Shown piece after piece: positions 23,401 to 34,389 of a stretch of DNA of 64,000 nucleotides. The stretch is from Desmodesmus armatus (taxonomy: Eukaryota; Chlorophyta; Chlorophyceae; Sphaeropleales; Scenedesmaceae), in the NCBI GenBank assembly GCA_007449985.2, contig VIIQ02000263.1:1-64000 (forward strand), read 5' to 3'. A program made the translations under genes and the position numbers. How positions within the stretch are numbered: the stretch's first letter is position 1; each line of letters starts with the position of its first letter. The notes beneath the pieces were generated by a model. That model made no database searches and was not told the origin of the DNA. It saw nothing but the letters and a program-made list of their open reading frames with translations.

Positions 23401-26364
23401 TGATCAAGGGGGGGGGGGGTGAGGAACGGTGTGTGTGTCACAGATTAGAGCCTGGGCATTTCTGCACATGGTGCTTCACACGACATGCAGGGCGCCATAA
23501 GCCTCTGCATGTGACAGATGCGTGCTGTGCAATGCCGTGGTTTTCCAGGAGCTCCTTACTGGTGGAACGCTCATCGTCACACCCCCCCCCCCCTGCCACC
23601 ACTGCCGCCGCCGCCACCGCCCAATCCAAACACCTTTGGGGTTCAGGACCTGTCTTGTGGGCGTGGGGTGGATGAGGCAGTCAAACACCAGCTGCAGACC
23701 CGTGGTATAGTTACCCCCCACCACCACCATTTCCCCTTACCTTACGTCCCTGCCTGCAAACACAGCCCCCCCCCCCCCCCCCCCCCCACCCCCCCACCCC
23801 CCCCCACACACACTTGTATCCTCTCTGCTTAACACACATACCCACTCACCCACCCACCCTGCTGCCGCCCCCTTTGACCCAACCCGGCGTCAACAAAACA
23901 CCTGAGCCCGTCGGGCCAGTTGTCTTGTGTGATGAGGCAGAAGGGCACCAGCTGCACCACCACCCTCCCCCCACCCCCCCACCCTGGCAAGTGTTGTAAC
24001 CCCCTGCTCTCCCGGTCCCCCCCACCCACATCAATACACTTCAGTGTGTCAGGCCAGTTCTCTCGTGTGAAAAGGCCGTATGGCATCATGAGTACCCCCC
24101 CCCCCCCGGGCGCGCTCCCACTCCACTCCATCTCACTTATCATCATCACAAGTCCCCCCCCCCCCCCGGGCCGCCGCCGCCAGCCCGCCTTGAACCCCCC
24201 CCCCTTTGTGCCCCATTCACACTTCCTGTCTATCAACCCCTACCTGAGGCTGTCCGGCCAGTTGTCTCGTGTGATGAGGCCGTAAGGCACCAGCTGCACC
24301 GCCACACGGTCCCTGGCCGCGCCTTGATCCTGTAGAAGCGGCCAGGGGGAGCAGTCAACCAACTGAAAGTAAGCCGCTGCTCCTCCGCCTGTGCATACCA
24401 TACAGCCTCACTCATAGCCTCCAAGTCTGGCCCTGCTCCTGCTGCTGCTGCTGCTGCTGACTGCTGCACTGGCTGCTGCTGCTGCTGCTGCTGTGCTGGA
24501 GGGCAACATGGTGGTGCTGCTGCTGCTGCCAGAGGCGACTGCACCTGCTGATCTGGTTCCTGCTGCTGCTCCTGGCCACTGATGCTGATGTCCAGTGTAC
24601 ACACGTCACTGCTGCAGAGGCTGACCCGTCCCCCTGCTGTTGCTGCTGCTGCTGCAAGGGCGGCGTTTCGCTGGACACGACATGCCCCACTGACGCCTCA
24701 TGCCAGCAGCAGCAGCAGCAGCGGCAAGTGCAGCAGCAGGAGCAGCAGTGGCGGCTGCAGCGGCTTCAGCAGCAGCAGCACCCCGTGTCTGCCTCCTTGG
24801 CCCGTCCGGCTGACGGCCAGGTTTCTTTCTGGCCCCTGCTTTCAGGGAGTTGCTGCGTTCTGCTGCTGCGTTGCTGTTGCGTGGCATTGTTGCCTGCTGC
24901 AGGGCCCTCATGAATGCGGTGGTGCCGCGTGAGGCCATGGCTGGGGGGATGAGGTCAAACTGGCCGCTGGGACGATAGTGCACAGGAGGCCATACTCTGT
25001 AGGGCGGCGGAGAGGGAGGGGGGTGGCGCAGGTGTGTGTGTCTGTGTGGGGGCAGGGGGTGAAGCACGGGGGGGAGGGGGCGGGGGACCACAAGCAGGAA
25101 AATGCATGTGCCCTCTGAACCCATGCTGGGTGAGATGAGGTCGAAGTTGCCGTTGCTGCTGTACTGGACAGGTGGCCACACCCTGCAAGGGGGCAGAAAG
25201 GGGGCGAAGGGGGGGGGTGTTTGTTGGGGGGGGGGGGGGGGCAGTGCCCTCATGAACGTGGTGGTGCCGCGTGACGCCATGGCTGGGGGGATGAGGTCAA
25301 AGTTGCCCTTGCTGCTACTGGACAGGCGGCCACACCCTGTAAGAGGCAGAAAAGGGGGCGGAGGGGGGGGGGGTGTTGGGGGGAGGGGGGGTCCTCATGA
25401 ATGGGGCTGTGCCCCGTGAGACCATGTTTGGCGGGATGAGGTCAAACTGGCCGCTGGGGCGATACTGCACAGGAGGCCATACTCTGTAGGGCGGCAGAGA
25501 GGGAGGGGGTGGCCAGGTGTGTGTCTCTGTGTGGGGGCAGGGGGTGAAGCACGGGGGGGGAGGGGGCGGGGGACCGCAAGCAGGAAAATGCATGTGCCCT
25601 CTGAACGCATGCTGGGTGAGATGAGGTCGAAGTTGCCGTTGCTGCTGTACTGGACAGGTGGCCACACCCTGTAAGGGGGCAGAAAGGGGGCGAAGGGGGG
25701 GGGGGGGTGTTTGTTGGGGGGGGGGGGGGGGCAGTGCCCTCATGAACGTGGTGGTGCCGCGTGACGCCATGGCTGGGGGCATGAGGTCAAAGTTGCCCTT
25801 GCTGCTACTGGACAGGCGGCCACACCCTGTAAGAGGCAGAAAAGGGGGCGGAGGGGGGGGGGGTGTTGGGGGGAGGGGGGGTCCTCATGAATGGGGCTGT
25901 GCCCCGTGAGACCATGTTTGGCGGGATGAGGTCAAACTGGCCGCTGGGGCGATACTGCACAGGAGGCCATACTCTGTAGGGCGGCAGAGAGGGAGGGGGT
26001 GGCCAGGTGTGTGTCTCTGTGTGGGGGCAGGGGGTGAAGCACGGGGGGGGAGGGGGCGGGGGACCGCAAGCAGGAAAATGCATGTGCCCTCTGAACGCAT
26101 GCTGGGTGAGATGAGGTCGAAGTTGCCGTTGCTGCTGTACTGGACAGGTGGCCACACCCTGTAAGGGGGCAGAAAAGGGGGCGAAAGGGGGGGGGGGGGC
26201 GTGTGTTTGTTGGGGGGGGGGGGGGGCAGTACCCTCATGAGGGTGGTTGTGCCACGTGAGGCTATGCTTGGCGGGGTGAGGTTAAACTGGCGCTGGGGCA
26301 ATACTGCACAGGAGGCCACACCCTGCAAGGAGGCAGAAAAGGGGCAGGGGGGGGGGGCGTGTGT

Positions 26365-26395
<31 letters not shown>

Positions 26396-26969
26396 CGGGG
26401 GGGGGGGGGGGGGGGGGGGGGCAGTGCCCCATGAAGGTGGTGGTGCTGCGGGAAGCCATGCTTGGCGGGATGAGGTCAAACTGGCCGCTGGGGCGATACT
26501 GCACTGGAGGCCACACCCTGTACGGCGGAATAAAAGAGGGAGGGTAAGGGGGTAAGGGGGGCTGGGTTCTGAGGGGTTGATGCCAAGGAGGGGGGGGAGC
26601 AAGGAGGAAATGGGTGTGGCTATTCAGGCAATGCTTGGAGGGTGGAGGTCATAGTCGCCACTGGTGCAGAACTACACAGGCGACCACACTGGCTATGCAG
26701 GTAGGGGAGATGATCATCCCCGGGGGGGGGGGGGGGGGGGGGCACTGTGAGTCGTAAGAGTGCGACAGATATGAACCACATACAGTTGACGCTGTACTTC
26801 GTAACGCCATACTATGTAACGTTATGCAGACCTCGTAACACAGCTGTGAACAGTGCCTGTTGTTGCAAAGTCCTACTCACTTGAACTTGGTTTCCAGAGC
26901 ATCCTCCTCTGGCAGCTGCTGCAGCTGCTGCTTGGGCTGCGGCGGCTGCTGCTGCTGCTGTAAAAAGAA

Positions 26970-27000
<31 letters not shown>

Positions 27001-27229
27001 TGCTGCTGAAAGTGGCGAGGTTCAGCAGACATCCTCTGCCTCTGCGAGCTGGCAGATCAAGCCCAGGTGCATCGTCTGCTGCAACTGCCCCTGCTGCTGC
27101 TGCTGCTGCTCCTGCTGCTGCTGATACTGCTGCTGGTGGTTCACCACTATCACCCTGCTCTTGCTGCTTGCGCTTCATCTGCAGAAGCTGCTGCTGCAGC
27201 TTACGCTTCACTGACAAATGCCACCGCTC

Positions 27230-27260
<31 letters not shown>

Positions 27261-27551
27261 AGTTCCTGTTCCTGGCTGGGGGGTGCCAGCCCTTCATCGC
27301 TGCCCTGGCCAGGCTGCTGCGCGCCAGCTGATAGCAGCGCTACCGCTGCTGCTGCTGCTGCTGTTGCTGACGTGCCGCTTGCAGGAGCGTCTCCACCGCC
27401 AGCAGCAGCAGCAGCAGCAGCTGGCTCTAGGACATCCAGCCCTGCTGCTGCTGCAGCTGCAGTGGTGTCAGAAGCGTTTACTGCTGCCTTGTGCTGGCCG
27501 CTGCTGCTGCTGCGCTTAAGAGGGACAAACACAGCATCTTTGCGCAGCCCC

Positions 27552-27593
<42 letters not shown>

Positions 27594-28183
27594 CTGCTGG
27601 GTACTGCCACACCGGGTGCCGCTGCTGCTGCGTCAAGTGCTTTTGCACGATCTGCTGCTCTGATTGCTGCCACTGCTGCCTCTGCTGCTGACTTGAGTGC
27701 TGCAGCAGCTGCTCCTGTAAGGGGAGTGCGTGATGACTCAACTGCCACCCCCAAAAGGAGCCTGCTGCCAGCGTCAGGCTGCCTTGGAACAGCAGCGACA
27801 GCAGCAGCAGCAGCAGCAGGCGCAGCTGTCCCGCCAGCATCTGCCGCTGCTGCTCCTGCTGCTGGAGTTGTTGCTGCACGTCCTGGCATTGCTGCCCCTG
27901 CTGCCCCTGCTGCTGGTTTGACTGCTGCGGCCCTGCTGTGCTGAGGGGTGATGTTGGGTATGACATCCCGGCAAATTTGCTGCTGGCAGCGTCAGGCTGC
28001 CTTGAACCAGCAGCAGCAGCAGCAGCAGGCACCGCTGCTTCGTCTGTATCTACCGGTGATGATGTTGCCGTTACGAACCCAGATGACCCTGTGTCAGCAG
28101 CATCATCATCCGCTGCTGCTGCTGCTGTTGCTGCTGCTGCACATGGGGGTGTTTGCCCCATCACCCCAGCATCCACATCACCC

Positions 28184-28218
<35 letters not shown>

Positions 28219-30003
28219 GTGCGCTGGTGTGTCACCCGGTCCTGGTGACTCCACTGCTGCTACAGCCCCTAGGCTCTGCGCTACTGCTGCCAGAGTGGCA
28301 TTGAAGCTGATGCGCCGCCTTCTGGGTGCCGCCCTTGGCGTCTCCGCCGCCGCCACCGCTGCTGCTGCTGCTGCTGCTGCTGCTGCCGTGTCACCCGCCA
28401 TTGCTGCCGCTGGTGGTGGTGGGGTGTGTGCATCGTGGGAGACCTCTGCTGCTTTTGTGGGGGTGTGGCGCTGTGACAGAGACAGTGAGCGGGAGCGGGA
28501 GGCGGCCTTGGCTGCCATTGCTGCCGCTGCTGCTCGGCCCTCCAGCCACCGCTGCTGCTGCTGCTGCTGATCACTGCTGCCGGCGCTGTCACCAAGGCTG
28601 GAGCTACCTGCCCTTGCAAAGAGCTGCTGCTGCTGCTGCTGCTGGGACAGCAGTGGCAGCACCCAATGCTGCTGCTGCTGTTGAGGGAGTGGCTGGGTTG
28701 AGAAGTGCTGCACAAGTGGTAGTGCACTGTCCTGCTGCTGGTGCTGCTGGTGCTGCTGCTGGTGGTGGTTGCGGGGTGGTGTGGGTCCCCCTAGACTGCT
28801 GCCAGGGCTCAAGCTGTCATCAGACAGACCTGCAGCAGCAGCAACAGCAGGGGGAAGGGTACAGCACCGTCAAGCAAATGTCCAAAGCAGCAACAAAAGC
28901 AGCAGCAGCTGTCAAGCCACAGCAGCAGGAGCGGCCTGCAGCAGCGGCTTCAGTGCCAATTTGGCCTGGCAGAAATGGGCAGGAGGGAGACCAAAGGGTG
29001 TTCGCCACTTGGGGTGAACAACAGGAATGAAGCGCTCGACAGTACGCGGCAATTTCATCCAAGGAGACCGCCGCCGCTGCTGCGGGTCACTACCCACTGC
29101 TACTAGGCCTCCCATGCCACACAAACATGCCAGTGTCGTTTACAGGGACCCCTACTGCCGTGTGGCGCTGAGTGAGTAACAAGCGTGATGGTTAGGACAT
29201 AAGACATCTTGCCATTCCACTTAGCAGATGCAGCAGCAGGGTTTGCAGATGCAGTAGCCCCCTGATGCTTACACCCCCCCCCCCTCGCGCGTCACCTGGT
29301 AAACCCTATGGCTCACCATGTGGCCAAACCATTGCTTACACAGGCTGCTGCCACTACCAGCGTGCTTGTAAGAACACTGAACCACCCCCCCTCCCGCGCG
29401 CGCGCGGCCCAGCACACATACACACGGCATTGTCATACCAGAGGAACACTCATCTCACCTTGACCCTCACTGTCGCTTGCTGCTGCTGCTGCCACCTCCT
29501 CCTCCTGTGCTGCATCAATCCTGTTGGGTGTAGCTGCTTGAGTGTGCCTGCACATTATCCCCCCCCAAAAAAAAAACACATACCCTACACACCAAAAAAA
29601 TTCAGTCCGACTGCTAGTAGCAGCAACCCCTCTCACCTTGGTCCCCACAGTCGCTTGCTGCTGCTGCTGCCACCTCTGCCCCCTCCTCCTCTGCTGCTTC
29701 CGCTGCTGTATCAATCCTGTTGGGTGTAGCTAGCTCTGCATCCCCCCACCCAAAGCAAATCAAATCAAATCAAAGATTTATTAACAGCAAACAGCACAGT
29801 CATACCAGAGGACCACTCCTCTCACCTTGATCCTCACTGTGGCTTGCTGCTGCTGCTGCTGCTGCCACCTCCTCCTCTGCTGCTGCTGCTGCTGCATCTA
29901 TTCTGTTGGGTGTAGCTGACCCTGCAGGCTGCAGCCCACATGACTCACTGCCACTGTCACTGTCTAATATCTCAATCACCTCAGTAGAGCCTGCTGACCC
30001 CAT
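14472..30003 (-). CDS. Large SET-domain protein, putative lysine methyltransferase
   Basis: SET proteins transfer methyl groups from S-adenosylmethionine to lysines, often of histones. Clear exons: 24244-24329, 22128-22316, 18237-18321, 17249-17412, 16784-16893, 16395-16504 and 14472-15200 (stop TAG); all phases agree. They read LVPYGLITRDNWPDSLR, ELSGRTRVEVVQDP, then the SET start GQGFGVQHMLVAGQPL and KGQLLGAYFGDLLTHK, EDVIATTCDLTCTYGL, GPLVMVGDDTTSRMCLVND, SNVSWEHCVYRTLGGDYIPV and the SET end TERPVEPGQELLASYE, then helices and an Ala/Gln/acidic tail. The usual NHSC motif is not obvious (CLVND there). Upstream, less certain: KVWPPV/YRPSGQFDLIPPAMA (to 24996) with basic ARKKPGRQ and GPRRQTR; exons about 26881-28830 rich in Gln, Ala and Ser and including LPEEDALETKFK; possibly about 29000-29085 (KLPRTVERFIPVVHPKW); and 29826-30003 with VIEILDSDSGSE. 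The start (ATG 30001-30003) is a guess; upstream exons to about 30917 are possible. Confidence 0.7.
14675..14820 (-). repeat. 45-bp coding tandem repeat in the SET protein tail
   Basis: Three near-identical 45-bp units (starting near 14675, 14720 and 14765) encode a 15-residue Ala/Pro/Ile repeat (APAIAPAIAAPAAAA) in the last exon. Confidence 0.8.
15318..15826 (-). repeat. Echoes of the SET gene's last exon start
   Basis: The start of exon 14472-15200 (AKTALLRDIGVFLTAIQSAP) with its acceptor recurs at about 15318-15424, 15540-15592 (degenerate) and 15730-15826. Poly-G runs (poly-C in sense) separate the copies. Two copies keep an open frame for more than 30 codons. Confidence 0.85.
17594..17836 (-). 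repeat. Two echoes of the start of SET exon 17249-17412
   Basis: Copies at about 17594-17647 and 17780-17836 repeat the acceptor and the region encoding DVPECIPDGPLVMVGDDTT, with substitutions and indels. Both are upstream of the true exon in sense direction. Confidence 0.8.
18479..18503 (-). repeat. Short echo of the start of SET exon 18237-18321
   Basis: It repeats the acceptor and first bases of the exon (CAGGGAGAACGTCATGA against CAGGGAGGACGTGATAG), followed on the plus strand by a poly-G run. Confidence 0.6.
18570..20450. repeat. Diverged tandem repeat family in the 3.8-kb SET intron
   Basis: Units of roughly 280-330 bp recur near 18570, 19590, 19880, 20140 and 20220-20400. Shared blocks include GTGAACA(C/T), GGCGGCGGGTGCAGGA, GGTGCACGGG, and GACGGCTGCC with CCAGGCCTGGAAG. 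They are not in frame with the flanking exons and are presumably non-coding. Confidence 0.65.
18955..19093. repeat. AATGCAGT minisatellite
   Basis: A run of TAATGCAGTAATGCAGCAATGCACAGGACGCATG-type units of about 8 and 30 bp nested together. A related short stretch recurs near 20795-20815. It explains the Cys/His/Ala-rich reading frames found here. Confidence 0.8.
20471..20690 (+). repeat. (TGGGGG)n G-rich hexamer array
   Basis: About 220 bp of nearly pure TGGGGG repeats on the plus strand, C-rich on the SET gene's sense strand. They have strong G-quadruplex potential. The unit differs from the Chlamydomonas telomere unit TTTTAGGG, so I do not call it telomeric. Confidence 0.85.
21325..21960 (-). 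repeat. Three decayed echoes of the end of SET exon 22128-22316
   Basis: Copies at about 21879-21960, 21585-21660 and 21325-21360 repeat the sequence for GQLLGAYFGDLLTH with its donor region, with frameshifts, downstream of the exon in sense direction. C runs between them on the plus strand are G runs in sense. Confidence 0.65.
22385..23335 (-). repeat. Seven echoes of the start of SET exon 22128-22316
   Basis: The acceptor plus RELSGRTRVEVVQDPCHPVH is repeated with drift at about 22385-22440, 22497-22565, 22660-22735, 22830-22885, 23010-23075, 23145-23207 and 23278-23335, all upstream of the true exon (start 22316). Poly-G runs on the plus strand separate them. Confidence 0.85.
23640..24090 (-). 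repeat. Echoes of the end of SET exon 24244-24329
   Basis: Copies at about 24030-24090 (MPYGLFTRENWPDTLK), 23903-23960 (VQLVPFCLITQDNWPDGLR) and a weaker one at 23640-23700 repeat the exon end LVPYGLITRDNWPDSLR and donor region, downstream in sense, separated by plus-strand C runs. Confidence 0.8.
25090..26525 (-). repeat. Nine echoes of one SET exon start in 1.4 kb
   Basis: The acceptor plus KVWPPVQYRPSGQFDLIPPAMASRGTT recurs with starts near 25180, 25335, 25485, 25665, 25825, 25975, 26155, 26320 and 26520. The true exon starts at 24996. Any of the ten acceptors could join exon 26881 in phase 2, but only the last leads into a long open exon. Each copy is followed on the plus strand by a poly-G run. 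Confidence 0.85.
25200..26170. repeat. 485-bp near-perfect tandem duplication containing three echoes
   Basis: Positions about 25200-25685 and 25685-26170 are almost identical over a 484-487 bp period, including the poly-G runs. The echo array is therefore still amplifying as a higher-order repeat, or the assembly duplicated it. Confidence 0.8.
29445..29730 (-). repeat. Two echoes of the end of the SET gene's SIM exon
   Basis: Copies at about 29628-29730 and 29445-29530 repeat the end of exon 29826-30003 (TPNRIDAAA, Glu/Ala run, SEDQG, GTGAG donor). The ACCCAACAG upstream of each could act as an acceptor, so these echoes might be usable small exons. Confidence 0.75.
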
Positions 30004-30030
30004 CAGCACCGGGGGCTACCAGGAGGTGGG

Positions 30031-30084
<54 letters not shown>

Positions 30085-30356
30085 GTGCTACTGGTCCTGT
30101 AGGGGGGGGTACCAGGGGGTGGGTGCTGCTGCTGCTGGGTGCTGCTGGATGCTCCTCCTGCTTGCAGTGCCGAGTTTTCCTTGCAGCCACGACAGAGCGA
30201 TCTGCAGCAACAGTAACAGCAGCAGCGATAGTCGTGAGACGGTGACCTGTGATCTGCGCTTGTAGTACAGACCTCCCAGCGCGCACAGTGGCCGTGCGCA
30301 TTGCCTGTACCAGCTGCACCGATGGGTTGAACAGGAGGTGACTTCATGTTGTGCTT

Positions 30357-30424
30357 CCCCTGGACACAACCAAGAGCTGTGAGCACACCTGGACTGCTCA
30401 CACCTGTTGGTTGTGTCCAGGGGG
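30357..30424. repeat. Hairpin-forming inverted repeat in the divergent 5' region
   Basis: Arms 30357-30385 and 30395-30424 (TGGACACAACCAA and TTGGTTGTGTCCA) are complementary over about 29 nt with 3 mismatches and a 9-nt loop. It lies between the SET gene start and the plus-strand gene, in either a 5' UTR or a promoter. Confidence 0.65.
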
Positions 30425-31312
30425 AGCACACCTGTTGGTTTGAGTAGTGAGGGCAGGTGGGTGTTGAGGGGCAATGCAGCAGACAGCCTAGCACCAAGAT
30501 ATGAGCAATGCATTGCTGCTGAAGGACCAGTAGCAGGTGAGGTTGGGGTGGAAACATGTGTGGTCGCTGTAGGTTACGCACAGGTGCAATTAGGGACACT
30601 GCACTGCTGAGCAGAGCTTCAGAGCAGGTTGGGTTGCTGATCCTGCTACTGCTCCACCCTTGGACTGGCGATTGGGGCCCAAGCACAGTCAGTGGAATGT
30701 CAAACCAACACGAGGTGGCGAGATGTATGTAAATGAGCCCACCTGTCCGCAAGATATGCCAGCAGGAGAGCAAAAACGTTGAAGCTCCCTTCTCCTGCTG
30801 CGTATACGATGCTGCTCCTCCAAAGAAGCGTAGACGTGTTGCTTTCTTTGCAATGAAACGACTGAAACGCAGAACAGGGACTAGCACAAGCGGGTCTGCA
30901 TCTCTGCGATGAAACAACTACAGGCTGCAGGCCCTCGGACCCCTAACTTTGTGCAAAGGGTCACTCAGGGTGCATACGTAGGCCCAACAGAAGTCGGAGT
31001 GCATCCAGTGCGTCAAAGGGCATGTTACGTCAAGACCGTTAGCGTGCTGTGGGATGCTACGTTACTGCCATTGCAGGAGAGGTCGCCTTGTCAGCCAGTT
31101 TGGATTCTACGGCAGTATCTCGCGTGCTTTTGTAGGCCTGCAGCTCGACATGCATCAAGTGATCCATGTTTGATCTGCTGTTGACTGTTCCAAGAAAAGC
31201 CATCATCTGCCTGCCTGGTAAGTACTAGAACTCAAGTGAATTCACTCTGAACCCACAGTTCGACCCCCTCTTAGCAATATAACCCCTGCCAGCGGGGACA
31301 CCAGCAGCATGG

Positions 31313-31362
<50 letters not shown>

Positions 31363-31568
31363 TGATGAAACCCCTTTTCTCACTTTGATGAAACCCCGTT
31401 TCTCACTCTGTGGCCTCCTTTACTCTGCAGGTGTAGGAGCGTCAGGGTTAGGTGGGTTAATCAGCAGACGACTGATCATCCACCTGCAGCAGCTGCTAGG
31501 CACAGGAACCAGCTGCCAGCCAGCAGCAGCAGCTGCAGCAGCAGCAGCAGCAAATCCCACAGTCGCTG
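30425..31568. promoter_or_regulatory. Divergent promoter region
   Basis: It separates the minus-strand SET gene from the plus-strand repeat-protein gene, so it should hold both promoters and first exons. A CAG tract lies at about 31317-31355. An ORF from ATG 31385 (MMKPRFSLCGLLYSAGVGA) resembles an organelle presequence but is not in the frame of the first exon's end. No specific promoter motif can be named. Confidence 0.35.
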
Positions 31569-31716
31569 GTGTTTCCGCTGAGCACTGCGGCAGCTCTGTC
31601 CTTGAAGCAGTCCACCATGCGCAGCAGCAACAGCAGCAGCAGCAGCAGCTGGTACAGTTCCAGCACCAACAGCAGTCGCTGTTGGCCGCACGACACTCAC
31701 CACAGCGCGTGGCGTT

Positions 31717-31763
<47 letters not shown>

Positions 31764-34342
31764 TATGGCGCTGGACATGTGCTGCCAGCACCAGCACACC
31801 AACAGGGAGAGGCCTCCCATCAACGACCGCAGCCACACCCAACAGTTTGCAGCAGCTGCTGCTGCCGATGCCGCACACACACAGCCTGCTCCCAACAACA
31901 GCATCAGCAGCGGCAGGACTGGCGCGCAACGCCCGCACCTTCCCACTTCCAGCAGCGGGCAGCAGCGGCAGCAGCAGCGGCGCGTGGCCTCCACACCTCA
32001 CCAGCAGCAGCAGCAGCAGGAGCATCAGGTGGTGATGTTGGTGACGAGTCTGATGCTGCTGCGTCCATCACGATGCACCGCACAGCATGGGGCCGCACAG
32101 CAGTGTTTGCAGACCTGCAGGCAGCACTCACAGGTGAGGGTTTTGTGGTATGGGGTTTACGGTTCACGGGTCACACCTAGCATTGTTAAACACCAGAAGT
32201 GGCAAATGCCTGGATGTCATCTTTCTTGTTTGCCGCGCACCATCGTACTTCACAGTTTGAGCGCATAGGGACTTGATCCTGTAAACCCTGCTTGTTAGGC
32301 TGGTATATGCAGTCTATTGAAAGGTGCCCATTGCCGGGCATACATATCTGCTTGATCACTGCACTCAGTGGTCAGCAGTGTTTGCTGACCTGGAGGCAGC
32401 ATCCACGGGTGGGCAGGGGCTTGGGGTGCATTTGGGGTTGGAGCTACAAGCGCAACACAAAAGCACTGAGTTGACCTTTGCCAGAGTGTCCCATCTGTTC
32501 GTATGTGCCCACCAGTCTGTTAGTGGCATACAGAGCTGCTTGAAGGCTGTGTGTCACTCCTATTAGGTAGAAGTACTAATTGCCTGCTTCCTGTCGCTGC
32601 TGCTGTCAGGTGCGGGTCTGCCTGCCCCTGTAGTGAAGGCCATCCGCTCACAGGCACCCAGCTGGCCAGCACTGTCTAAGGTAAGGGAAAAGGGGGGAGG
32701 GGGGGGTAGCGGGGGGGGGGGGGGGGGGGGGGGGGGGCAGAAGGGGTCTGGAGGGGGGTGCAGGCGGGGGAGGGGGGTGCAGGGGTGCAGGCGGGGGAGG
32801 GGGTGCAGGGGTGCAGGCGGGGGGGCGGGGGGGGGGGGGGGGGGGTAAGGGACGGGGGGCAGAAGGAGTCGGGAGGGGGGTGCAGGGGTGCAGGGGGGGG
32901 GGGGGGGGGCTGAGGGAGGGGGGGGTGCCTTCCCACTATAAACATTGAGGCCCAGGCACCCAGCTGGCCAGCACTGTCTCAGGTAGGGGGAGCGGAACGG
33001 GGGTAGGGGGCGAGAGGGGAGCAGGGGGGAGCAGGGGGGGCAGGGCCAGTGGGGGGGGGGCATATTGGCAACATGTTAACATGAACATTCATCTGGCCAT
33101 CATGAAGATTGAGCCTCAGTACATGATTACAGACCAAGATGCTGTTGTGTGCCATATACGCATAAAAAACCCCTCACCGTCACCAGTACTCAGGGTTTGC
33201 TGTCACACCTGCAGACTGAGGCAGAACCAAGTACCAAGTACAATCAATCGCAGGGACTCCCCCCCCCCCTCACCCCCCCCCCCCCCCTTGCAGGATCCTG
33301 ATGAGTGTCTCCACACATCGCCCGCTTGGCTGATATGTTGGCAGTTTCAGGCAGCACTATCAGTATACTCATGTGCTGGAACTGAATCCCGTTCTCCCTC
33401 CACCACCACCACCACCACCACCACCACCACCACCACCACCACCACCACCACCACCACCACCCCCCCGCGCCCCCCCCCCCCTTGCAGGACCCTGATGAGT
33501 GCCTCCACCGCATCGCCCGCCTGGCCGATATGTTGGCATCAAAGCAAGCAGCACATGACATGATAACATCACACCCACAGGTAGGTGAAAGGGCTGACCA
33601 GCAACTGGACAGCACAACATTGCAAAGCACAGCCCCTCGCAGCACAGCACAGCACAGCACAGGACAGCACCCTTACGAATGTGGCAGCAGCATGATCACA
33701 TCACACCCACAGGTAGGTGAGGGGGGTGACCAGCAACTGGACAGCACAGCATTGCAAAGCGCAGCGCAGCATAGCACAGCACCCTTACGCATGTAGCAGC
33801 AGCATGATCACATCACACCCACAGGTAGGTTGTAGGGGGGTGACCAGCAACTGGACAGGACAAGAGCGCACAGCCCAGCACAGCGCAGCACAGCACACCA
33901 CATCATCCTTAGTCGTGGGTCATAAACATGTTCACATCACCATCACCGGCAGGCAAGGCAGCGGAGGTTCCTATTACTGCCTGGGGGGTGCGTTCATGTC
34001 CATGCCATTCATCACTGGTCAAACAGCTCCATCCTGTTGTGGTTCATGCCAGGGTATAATGGCATCACCCTCCCCCCCCCTCTTGTCCCCCGAACTCCCT
34101 ACCCACTCAATCCCCCCCCCCTCCCTTGCCTCTTCAGGTCCTTACCCGCCCCCCTGGTGCGCTGCAGCACCAGTTGGTGTCACTGGCCAGCTGGCTACGG
34201 CTGCCACTGGCTGGGGTGACAGAGCTGACCGCAACACAACAGCAGCAGCAGCAGCAACCAGCAGCAGCAGCAGCAGCAGATGGCCTACGGGATACAGCGG
34301 GTAACTCAACTCCTGGTCAGCAGCAGCAGCAGCAGCAGCAGC

Positions 34343-34389
<47 letters not shown>

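Noticed and set aside
25090..26525. CRISPR-like array (regularly spaced repeats)
   Set aside because: Repeats are exon starts with poly-G spacers in a eukaryotic gene; spacers are not unique sequences of constant length.
26997..27944. Plus-strand Ala/Ser/Cys ORFs opposite the SET gene's disordered exons
   Set aside because: Antisense shadows of CAG tracts; every frame of such repeats is open.
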